Assembly: GCF_001427905.1 (NCBI RefSeq)
Contig: NZ_LMEF01000007.1
Span: 1-64,000, forward strand
DNA: 64,000 nt
Reading direction: 5' to 3'
DNA from: Flavobacterium sp. Root420
Lineage (GTDB): Bacteria; Bacteroidota; Bacteroidia; Flavobacteriales; Flavobacteriaceae
A program made the translations under genes and the position numbers. Of this stretch, positions 25,542 through 32,774 are shown one piece after another. Position 1 is the stretch's first letter. Each line of letters starts with the position of its first letter. Under the pieces are notes generated by a model. The model had not been told where the DNA came from. It made no database searches and saw only the letters and a program-made list of their open reading frames with translations.

Positions 25542-26438
25542 TTAATTCTGAAAAATCTTTTTTAAGTAGGCTACGTTTGCACCATAATTGACTTTTACAT
25601 TATGCACTTGTGTTACATCTCTGGAGCGCTCCACAATTAGCCAGCCGCTCCATTTCATTTCGTCCAGCGTCTTTTTAATTTCCGGCATATTGATCATCGT
25701 GTCATTTTCCAGCCAAACTTTATCGGTGTTTGAAGCGTGAATTTGTGCCAGATGTTTTTTGCCTAATATTTTTAATTCCGAAACTATATCTCTTCCGTTA
25801 TCTGCGGCATTGGCAAAATTGAAAGAGCTTTTGATATGTTTAGAACCAATTTCTTCTAAAAGTTTTTTCTCTTCAGTAGCATTCAGTGAAGTTTCAATGG
25901 CGATAACTCCGCCAATTTTACCTACTTGTTTTCCTGCCCATTTTAGTCTTTCAATAACAATCGGACGCAATTCCGGATTTTTAACCAAATCACTTTCTGT
26001 TCCCAACGGAAGATACGCCACTTTTACTTTCATGTCTTTCATTGCTTTTACGCAATCATTAATCATGGGTTCGATGGTTTCTCTTTTCGCAAAAGACTGT
26101 GCATAGAATCCGGACATGGCAATAGAACTGATTCCCACATGCAACTCTTTGGATTTATCCAGGAACTTTTGTCTTTCAACCGGATCTCCTAATTTACTAT
26201 CAAAAGTTGGTCTTTTTCCTAAACCTCCCATGTCCAGTTCTATTCCGTCGGCTTTGATTTCGCTTGCCAAACCAAAAGCACCTAATTTTTGCCTTTTTAA
26301 AATCATCCAGTCACAAACCGCAACTTTATATTGTTGTTTGTTTTTTGATGATTGAGCTGTTGCGCAACTATTGAATGAACAGGAAAAAACTGCTAAGATT
26401 ACGATAATAATGCTTTTCTTGAAATGAGCTAAATTCAT
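25542..26438 (-). CDS. Secreted xylose-isomerase-like TIM-barrel protein (sugar isomerase/epimerase family)
   Basis: A 298-residue protein with an N-terminal signal and probable lipobox (N-S-C25), hence periplasmic or lipid-anchored. The body follows the AP-endonuclease-2/xylose isomerase-like TIM barrel: 'LASEIKADGIELDMGGLG', 'RERLKWAG'-like helices, 'GGVIAIETSLNATEEKKLLEEIG' (probable metal-ligand Glu) and 'GWLIVERSRD' near the C-terminus. Cytoplasmic relatives interconvert or dehydrate sugars using a divalent metal; secreted versions of unknown activity recur in Bacteroidota glycan loci. It lies between the GH138-like and sialidase-fold genes with hairpins on both sides. Role in the pathway unknown. 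Confidence 0.75.
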   Translation of the reverse strand: MNLAHFKKSIIIVILAVFSCSFNSCATAQSSKNKQQYKVAVCDWMILKRQKLGAFGLASEIKADGIELDMGGLGKRPTFDSKLGDPVERQKFLDKSKELHVGISSIAMSGFYAQSFAKRETIEPMINDCVKAMKDMKVKVAYLPLGTESDLVKNPELRPIVIERLKWAGKQVGKIGGVIAIETSLNATEEKKLLEEIGSKHIKSSFNFANAADNGRDIVSELKILGKKHLAQIHASNTDKVWLENDTMINMPEIKKTLDEMKWSGWLIVERSRDVTQVHNVKVNYGANVAYLKKIFQN

Positions 26439-26455
26439 AGTTATTAAGTTTTTTT

Positions 26456-26590
26456 TGCCACAGATTAAATGATTAAAAAAATCTGCTAAATCTGCTAAAT
26501 CTGCGTGAAAAAATTGACTCTCGCAGATTTAGCAGATTTTGGAGATTTAACTAGAATTAAAAAATCATTTTAATCATTTAATCGGTGGCA
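26456..26590. repeat. Long nested inverted repeat (family D)
   Basis: A 135-bp hairpin. The outer arms are TGCCACAGATTAAATGATTA and its mirror TAATCATTTAATCGGTGGCA; the inner stem is AATCTGCTAAATCTGCG / CGCAGATTTAGCAGATT. It fills nearly the whole gap between the sialidase-fold gene and the isomerase-like gene. Confidence 0.75.
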
Positions 26591-26600
26591 AACTTTTTAT

Positions 26601-27749
26601 TTATTCCTCTTCAGCCTTAACAGCCGTTACGGTTTTGTTTTCGTCTCCAGGCCAGATTCCATTTTTAATTGGGAATGCTTTTAATTTACTTGGATCAACC
26701 TTTACGTATTTGATTTTTTCTCTTCTCCAGGTATAAACGATATGCACCATTCCATCTGAACTCTGAATCATCGATGGATAGGAGTATTGACTGATTTTTG
26801 AATCTTCTAAAACCAGAGCCGCTTTCCAGTGAATTCCGTCATCAGAAATTGAAACATTTAATGGCGTTCTCGGCCCTTTTGCTTCCGTTCCCGGAGGCAA
26901 TACGTGATTGTAAACCAACAAATGTTTTCCATTTTTAAGTGTCACGGCATCGGTTCCTGAATTGTTATTTGGCAAACCGATTAACTCGATATCTGACCAT
27001 GTTTTTCCGTTATCTTTTGAGAATGTGCTAAAGATTGCTCTGTTTCTCGTTCTTCCAATTGCCTGAATACTTCCGTCTTTATGGAAAAGAATACTTGGCT
27101 GAATCGCATTGATTTTGTTTTTTCCTCTTGATAAAGTATCTCCTAAAACCCATGTTTTTCCGAAATCAGGAGAAGTTTCCATTCGCAATCTCCAACCATC
27201 GCCTTCAATACTTGACGGACATAATAAAGTTCCGTTGCTTAATAAAACCGGTTTGTTTTTGATTGGCCCCAAGAAATCTTTACTAGGCATATTCTTAGCC
27301 TCAGACCATGTTTTTCCATTATCAGATGAAGTTCTGATCACACCCCACCACTCCGATGGTTTTGGTCCGATTTTGTAGAAAAGCATTAAATCGCCACCCG
27401 GAATCTGATATAAAACCGGATTCCATGTTGGTAATCTCGGTCCGTCTTTCATCACACCATCGGCAACATTTATACCTTCAGTCCATTTGTCGCTTCCTTT
27501 TGGTTTTCTGCTTACATAAATACAAACGTCAGGATGTCTTTCTTTTGTTCCTCCAAACCATGAAGCTACTAAATCTCCGTTTGTAGCCTCCACAATTGTG
27601 GCAGCGTGACAAGACGGATAAGGCGCTTTATCATAGATAAATTCATCAACTAAAATTCCTTCTTTCCAGGTCTTTTTTTCTAAAGCAGATTTACAACTTC
27701 CTAAAAGCAATAAACCGAATAAGACAAAAGTTAACTTTATGATCTTCAT
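26601..27749 (-). CDS. Sialidase-fold (BNR/Asp-box) beta-propeller hydrolase, GH33-like
   Basis: A 382-residue lipoprotein (signal with L-G-S-C19). Four Asp-box motifs, 'SSDNGKTW', 'SPDFGKTW', 'SKDNGKTW' and 'SDDGIHW', mark a six-bladed sialidase propeller. The N-terminal 'GDLVASWFGGTKERHPDVCIYVSRK' and the C-terminal 'YPSMIQSSDGMVHIVYTWRREKIKYV' segments are typical of the large BNR_2 group. The classical Y/F-R-I-P sialidase arginine motif is not seen, so true sialidase activity is doubtful. GH33 includes enzymes acting on Kdo and Kdn, and Kdo occurs in RG-II side chain C; removal of such a 2-keto-3-deoxy sugar is the favoured guess. It has its own candidate promoter upstream. Confidence 0.75.
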   Translation of the reverse strand: MKIIKLTFVLFGLLLLGSCKSALEKKTWKEGILVDEFIYDKAPYPSCHAATIVEATNGDLVASWFGGTKERHPDVCIYVSRKPKGSDKWTEGINVADGVMKDGPRLPTWNPVLYQIPGGDLMLFYKIGPKPSEWWGVIRTSSDNGKTWSEAKNMPSKDFLGPIKNKPVLLSNGTLLCPSSIEGDGWRLRMETSPDFGKTWVLGDTLSRGKNKINAIQPSILFHKDGSIQAIGRTRNRAIFSTFSKDNGKTWSDIELIGLPNNNSGTDAVTLKNGKHLLVYNHVLPPGTEAKGPRTPLNVSISDDGIHWKAALVLEDSKISQYSYPSMIQSSDGMVHIVYTWRREKIKYVKVDPSKLKAFPIKNGIWPGDENKTVTAVKAEEE

Positions 27750-27809
27750 TCCTAATTTTATTTTGGATTATTTTTTTGAATTTTTATGCAGTACTCTTAA
27801 TTTTTCGCA

Positions 27810-27842
27810 CAAAAATATTTATTAAGTGTAAAAATGACACTA
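27810..27842 (-). promoter_or_regulatory. Candidate internal promoter with overlapping operator-like dyad
   Basis: On the minus strand a TATTTTTG box (27810-27817) matches TAnnTTTG, about 60 nt before the start at 27749. Just upstream, at about 27825-27841, lies the dyad AGTGT-n7-ACACT, in the position of the -33 region. It would allow genes from the sialidase-fold gene leftward to be transcribed separately. Confidence 0.4.
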
Positions 27843-27884
27843 AAAAATTAAAGATGTATCCTGTACTGTCCCGAAATACTAAAA

Positions 27885-30635
27885 TTAACGCTTTACACTT
27901 ACATTATAAGCACCTGACGGCAATGTCAAAACAGGTTTAGCTCCTTCGATTTTATAAGTTTCACTAGTTATTTTTTTACCATTTAAGGCAACATCTGAAA
28001 TATTGTTTGTTGGCAAATAAACCAAAGCCGAAGTGTTCGCCGGAATAGTGATATTCCATTGCAAATTGTTTTTACTTTTCTTCCAGTTGCTTTTTATCAG
28101 TCCGTGAATGGATTCATAAGACGCGTTTACGTAAGTTAATCCTGCCTCAAAATCAGGTTTCATAATAATTTGTTTGAAACCCGGAGTTTCAGGATTACTT
28201 TTGATTCCGGCCATATTTTCGTAATACCAAATCAATAAATCGCCTAAAAGCATTACGTGATTTTGAGAGTTCATAGTTGGATCTGCTGTATTTCCGTTCC
28301 ATAATTCCCAAATCGTAGTCGCTCCGTTTTCTACCATATAACCCCAGCTTGGATAGGTTTTATTGGATGCCAGTTTGTACGCCAAATCTCCTCTTCCAAA
28401 ATTGGTCAGCGTTCGCATCAAAAATTGAGTTCCGATTACACCCGTACTGATATGACCGTTTTTCGTTACCTCAACTTCTTGCACCATATTCTGAAAAACC
28501 TTTTCTTTTAAATTTTCAGGAACTAGTCCGAAAGCCAACGGCAATACATTTGCTGTAACCGTATTATTGGCGTACGTATTCGTTGCTGCATTTAAATATT
28601 TTGCATTGAAAGCTTTACTGATTCTTTCTGATAAATCAGTATAATGTTCGATATCAGTATCCGCATTAGCGATTTTGGCAAACTTTTTCATAATTCCCAA
28701 TAACTGATAATAAAAGGCACTTGAAATCAATCCGCCATCTGTTAAGCGAGCCGGATCTTTCGAACGAATTAATTCTAACGATTCAGGCGGCACGCACCAA
28801 TCGCCGTATTTATCCTTATCCATCAAATCGTTTACCAGGTAATTTTCTTCCATATACAGCATCCATTTTTTCATGTTTGGATATTGTTTTTTAATCACTT
28901 CCTGATCTGCAAATTGTTGGTACAACATATCGGCAACCGTAATATAAGTTCCCGGCCAGGTTACATTATCGCCATAATAACGCCAAAATGCTGGCGCTAC
29001 ATCTGGTAATCCTCCATCTTGGGTTTGTGCATTTTTTATATCATCCAGCCATTTGGCATACAAAGTCTGATTATCGAATATAAAACTTTCTCCATAAGCT
29101 CCGGTTGTTCGGTCTCCCAACCAAGGCTGACGCTCGTTTCGCTGCGGACAATCAATTGGCATTCCTTTGTAATTTCCTCTGATTCCCCAATAGGCATTTT
29201 TGAAAATCTGGTTCATTATCGCGTCTGAAGATTCGAAAGTTCCGGTTGTTTTCATGTCATCATAAACCACTTTTCCAACAAAATTATCTACAGTTGGTTT
29301 TGTTGGAAATCCTGAAATTTCTACAAAACGGAATCCGTGATATACAAATCTCGGTTCCCAAATTTCTTCGCCTTCGCCTTTTAAAGTATAAACATCCGTA
29401 GTTTTTGCATCGCGCAAATTGGCGATATAAAGTGAGCCATCAGCTTGTAAAGATTCTGCAAATTTCATTGTAACCTGATCGCCACTTTTTCCTTTAACTC
29501 TCAATTGCAGCCAGCCCACCATATTCTGCCCCATATCTAAAATATAGGTACCTTTTGCAGTCTCTTTTATAGAAATAGGTTTTACCTCTCCCATTATTTT
29601 CATGTTAGGCGTCATTTGCCCTTCATAAAACCCACCAGGTTCTTGCACATATCTGACATTTACCCAATTTTTATCATCAAAATTAGTTGTGTTCCAGCCT
29701 TTCATCTCCTTGCGGGCATCGTATTCTTCTCCGTCATATTCGTTGTTGGACAAAATGGGTCCGTCCGTCGTAACCTTCCACGTATCATCTGTTCTGATAA
29801 TATCCTGACTTCCATCTGTATATTCAACAAACAACTGCAAAGCCATTTTTGGCAAGCCAAATGATTTTATTTTATACGGTTTGTAATCTTGTCGCATGGC
29901 AAAAAAACGTCCGTTTCCTAAAATGGTTCCCAACATATTTTTGCCTTCTTTCAATTGCGAAGTCACATCAAAAACATTGTATTTTACGTTTTTAGTATAA
30001 TCCGTAGGAACGGGTGCCAAAACCTGATCGCCAATTTTATTTCCGTTAATGTATAGCTCGTACAAGCCCATTCCCATGATATAAACCTTGGCATTTTTAA
30101 CCTGTTTTTTAAGATTGATTTCTTTCCTTAAATATCTAGCCGATAATCTTGCGTACTGAGAAACACTGTCATCTTTCGATAATTTTTCATAACCAATCCA
30201 GCGGGTCGATTTCCAGTCGGCATAAGTTAATATCCCAATGCTGAAATGGGCGCTTTCATTTGATTTTATTTCTCCTTTATTGGTCCAGACAATTACTTTC
30301 CAAAACGCGTCTTGCCTGTTTTCGAGTTTTTTTCCTTTGTAAATAATATTGACAGCTTCATTACTTTCAACTTTTCCGCTATCCCATAAATCGCCATTGT
30401 TAGCATTTAAGTTTCCTAAAGTTGAAGCTACTAAAATTTGATACGCCGTTTGTTTTACATCGTTTACATCTGCATTAATTTGCCAGCTCAGTCTTGGTTT
30501 TAAAACATCAATTCCTTCCGGATTGTTCAGCATTTCGCATTGCAAATTGGTAACGCTGATTTTATTTTGGGCTTTCGCCGAAAAGGAAATCGTTGTTACG
30601 ATGATGCATGTAATATGTAAAAAAAACTTTTTCAT
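27885..30635 (-). CDS. GH78 alpha-L-rhamnosidase (1)
   Basis: A 916-residue secreted enzyme (signal about 1-22). Layout: N-terminal Fn3-like domain (about 28-135, 'QTAYQILVAST'), a beta-sandwich of the Bac_rhamnosid_N type (about 170-345), the conserved 'YILDMGQNMVGWLQLRVKG' strand (364-382), the (alpha/alpha)6 catalytic barrel (about 455-810) with 'DCPQRNERQPWLGD' (495-508) carrying the general acid E501, and a C-terminal beta domain. The acidic motif is of the DCPQRxER type, unlike the second GH78 here, so the two probably differ in linkage. It would remove alpha-L-rhamnose from RG-II or another rhamnose-bearing pectin. Confidence 0.93.
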   Translation of the reverse strand: MKKFFLHITCIIVTTISFSAKAQNKISVTNLQCEMLNNPEGIDVLKPRLSWQINADVNDVKQTAYQILVASTLGNLNANNGDLWDSGKVESNEAVNIIYKGKKLENRQDAFWKVIVWTNKGEIKSNESAHFSIGILTYADWKSTRWIGYEKLSKDDSVSQYARLSARYLRKEINLKKQVKNAKVYIMGMGLYELYINGNKIGDQVLAPVPTDYTKNVKYNVFDVTSQLKEGKNMLGTILGNGRFFAMRQDYKPYKIKSFGLPKMALQLFVEYTDGSQDIIRTDDTWKVTTDGPILSNNEYDGEEYDARKEMKGWNTTNFDDKNWVNVRYVQEPGGFYEGQMTPNMKIMGEVKPISIKETAKGTYILDMGQNMVGWLQLRVKGKSGDQVTMKFAESLQADGSLYIANLRDAKTTDVYTLKGEGEEIWEPRFVYHGFRFVEISGFPTKPTVDNFVGKVVYDDMKTTGTFESSDAIMNQIFKNAYWGIRGNYKGMPIDCPQRNERQPWLGDRTTGAYGESFIFDNQTLYAKWLDDIKNAQTQDGGLPDVAPAFWRYYGDNVTWPGTYITVADMLYQQFADQEVIKKQYPNMKKWMLYMEENYLVNDLMDKDKYGDWCVPPESLELIRSKDPARLTDGGLISSAFYYQLLGIMKKFAKIANADTDIEHYTDLSERISKAFNAKYLNAATNTYANNTVTANVLPLAFGLVPENLKEKVFQNMVQEVEVTKNGHISTGVIGTQFLMRTLTNFGRGDLAYKLASNKTYPSWGYMVENGATTIWELWNGNTADPTMNSQNHVMLLGDLLIWYYENMAGIKSNPETPGFKQIIMKPDFEAGLTYVNASYESIHGLIKSNWKKSKNNLQWNITIPANTSALVYLPTNNISDVALNGKKITSETYKIEGAKPVLTLPSGAYNVSVKR

Positions 30636-30658
30636 AATTTTATTTTAATCAATATAAA

Positions 30659-30809
30659 GTCCCAGAGGGACGATATATTTATAGATTTTATAATAGTAGG
30701 TTCATTAAGCCCCAGCGGGGCGAAATAATTTCCAATATGTGTCGCTCCGCTGGAGCTTTTTAACATTCAGATGTGTATTTGCTATAAATATTATGCTTCT
30801 CTGAAGCAT
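30659..30809. repeat. Mini-hairpin array, copy 3 (four hairpins)
   Basis: Hairpins GTCCCagaGGGAC (30659), GCCCCagcGGGGC (30709), GCTCCgctGGAGC (30744) and GCTTCtctGAAGC (30795) are spaced 50, 35 and 51 nt apart. The first pair points right and the second pair points left, each with ATATTTATAG between its members, the mirror arrangement of copy 1. The stems differ from those of copies 1 and 2 but stay fully paired. Confidence 0.8.
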
Positions 30810-30817
30810 GCAAAACT

Positions 30818-32380
30818 CTATTCCGAAACCAATCTCTGCAATTTCTCAGAAACCGCAATTTCCTTACCGTTTTTAAAAATTCTAAATCCTTTTCCTTTAT
30901 GATATTTTTCACCGGTTTTATCCCAAAGAATCGTAATGATATTGCCGTGATACAAAACGTTATCTAAACAAAACCAATCCCATTTTTCCTGTGGAATTAA
31001 CGGATTCACTTCTATCTTTTCATCCGCTCTCGGACGTAAACCTACCAAACCTGTAATCACTAAATCATTAAAAGTGGAGTGATTATAATAACGGCTGCGT
31101 TCTCTTTCACCCATTAACCAATATCCTGTGGTTTCATCTAAATATTCGCCCAAATAAGGTCTTCCATGGAAATATTGTGATTCAACATATAAATTCATTT
31201 GTTTGAAATAATCCGGTTTACCCACAAAATTCTGGTCGTAATTATTCAAAACATTTGCTAAAGCAGTTAAGGTTTGTGAGCTCGCAAAAGGCCAAATCGC
31301 ACCGTCCCATTCGCAGGTTCCGGTTCCGTGAGTTCTAAAACGCGAACTCCTTCTTTCTGCCGTTGTTAATCCGAATGGCGCTGAAAATCCTTTTTCATCT
31401 TTAATTTGTTCCCAGGCCTTTTCAAAACCTTTGTCTTTTTGCGGCAAATTAAAATACCACGGAATAAATCCGATGGCTTCTCTCACCTGCGCCAAAGTAT
31501 CTTTCTCTGTAAACGTTTCAAAGAATTCACTTTTAGGATTCCAAAGTTTTGTTTCTACTAATTTCTGAAGTGTATCGGCTTTAGCTTCAAAATAACTTTC
31601 TTGTTTTTCATCACCTTTTAGCTTCGCTATTTTAGCTAAAGCCGTTGCATTTCCAAACATATAACTGTTGATTGTCGGTCGTGCATTTCTGAATTTTCTG
31701 GCGCCGCTCAACGATTCTTCCATTCCGTCTTTTACATCAAATTGCCAAAACAATCCGTCTTTACGTTTTCTGTCACCTTCCCAGGCTGCATATTCCGCCA
31801 CTAAATCGGGATACATGTCTAATAAAAACTTATCGCCTTTATTTACCAAATAGCGATTGTACAAAGCATCCGCCGTCCAACTGCTAAAAGTACGAAGCTT
31901 TTTCATTGGTTTACCGTCATTTCCTCTAAACCATAAATGAACGTCTTCTTCTAAATATTGCGGATTGTGAATCCATCTGAATTCATTAATGTGATGTCCC
32001 AAAGCGCAACTGATCATATTGTATTTATCGGCATACGAACGATCTACCAAAAACTCTGTTATCGCATATCCCTGTGGTGTTTTTTTGATATGCTTTCTCG
32101 CACTCCACCAACGGAAATAATAGATCTCCTCAAAATTTTGCTGTGGACATTCAAACAACGGAATATTTTTCTCCATCCACGCCCAAGCAGAATCATTTGG
32201 AATGGCGAATTTTAAATTCTCATCTTCCATCGTATTGAAATAATCAACATAATGTTTATAATTTTCTTGTTTTAAAATTGCTGCTGTGCTTTTTGAATGT
32301 GGTGATCCTGATTTGCAACTGCTTAAAGTTGCAATCAGGATTATGAAAGCTATTATTTTGTATTTAAGATAATGTAACAT
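30818..32380 (-). CDS. (alpha/alpha)6-barrel glycoside hydrolase, MGH1/GH63-like; possible GH142-type
   Basis: A 520-residue lipoprotein when started at the Met encoded at 32378-32380 (lipobox L-S-S-C22); the in-frame extension to 32509 reads through repeat DNA and is rejected. The body is a helical glycosidase: 'YRWWSARKHIKKTPQGYAITEF', 'FSSWTADALYNRYLVNKGDKFLLDM', 'DGMEESLSGARKF', 'GTCEWDGAIWPFASSQTLTALANVL' and 'YNHSTFNDLVITGLVGLRP'. The last segments are typical of MGH1-like/GH63-clan barrels. Size and context would also fit GH142, the beta-L-arabinofuranosidase half of a two-domain RG-II enzyme; this is inference. Candidate catalytic acids are E375/D377 in 'CEWDGA' (numbering approximate). 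Confidence 0.65.
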   Translation of the reverse strand: MLHYLKYKIIAFIILIATLSSCKSGSPHSKSTAAILKQENYKHYVDYFNTMEDENLKFAIPNDSAWAWMEKNIPLFECPQQNFEEIYYFRWWSARKHIKKTPQGYAITEFLVDRSYADKYNMISCALGHHINEFRWIHNPQYLEEDVHLWFRGNDGKPMKKLRTFSSWTADALYNRYLVNKGDKFLLDMYPDLVAEYAAWEGDRKRKDGLFWQFDVKDGMEESLSGARKFRNARPTINSYMFGNATALAKIAKLKGDEKQESYFEAKADTLQKLVETKLWNPKSEFFETFTEKDTLAQVREAIGFIPWYFNLPQKDKGFEKAWEQIKDEKGFSAPFGLTTAERRSSRFRTHGTGTCEWDGAIWPFASSQTLTALANVLNNYDQNFVGKPDYFKQMNLYVESQYFHGRPYLGEYLDETTGYWLMGERERSRYYNHSTFNDLVITGLVGLRPRADEKIEVNPLIPQEKWDWFCLDNVLYHGNIITILWDKTGEKYHKGKGFRIFKNGKEIAVSEKLQRLVSE

Positions 32381-32774
32381 ATTCAAATTATTATTTTCAA
32401 ATTCATTGTTTGGGCGTGTTTCGCCGCGGCGAACCGTGCTGTCCGTTCCCGCTTTTTTTTGAAGCTGCAAAATGCTTCCCAAAAAAAGAGCTCCACTTCC
32501 ATCACTCACGCAAAAGACGTTTACGATTTCTCACTCCTGCAAGGTTTCCAAAACCTTGTAGTGTTTTAACGGCCAATTTATTCACCGTTTTGTTTGTCAT
32601 TCCGAGGAACGAGGAATCTCCGCAAGTAACTCTATAATCAAAATCGCCAATCTTTGTCGATCCAGCAACGGGGATTGCTTCGCCAGTTCGCTAACGCTCG
32701 TGTCCTCGTTCCTCGGAATGACAAACTGGACTTGCTAATTTACTAACAGGTTTTAAAAACCTGTTAGGATAATC
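32381..32774. repeat. Composite repeat gap (families G, E and F)
   Basis: This 394-bp gap holds no gene. From left to right: a REP-like GC-rich segment (about 32405-32545, starting GGGCGTGTTTCGCCGCGGCG), a 133-bp family E hairpin (32593-32725, arms TTTGTCATTCCGAGGAACGA and mirror) with the shared centre AATCGCCAATCTTTGTCGA, and a family F palindrome (32743-32767, CTAACAGGTTTT / AAAACCTGTTAG). No promoter box was found. Confidence 0.7.

Noticed and set aside
26601..27749. Plain sialidase acting on sialic acid
   Set aside because: No RIP motif and no sialic acid catabolic genes nearby; the context is pectin.
32381..32509. N-terminal extension of the (alpha/alpha)6 hydrolase frame
   Set aside because: It translates repeat DNA; the internal Met at 32380 opens a perfect lipoprotein signal.
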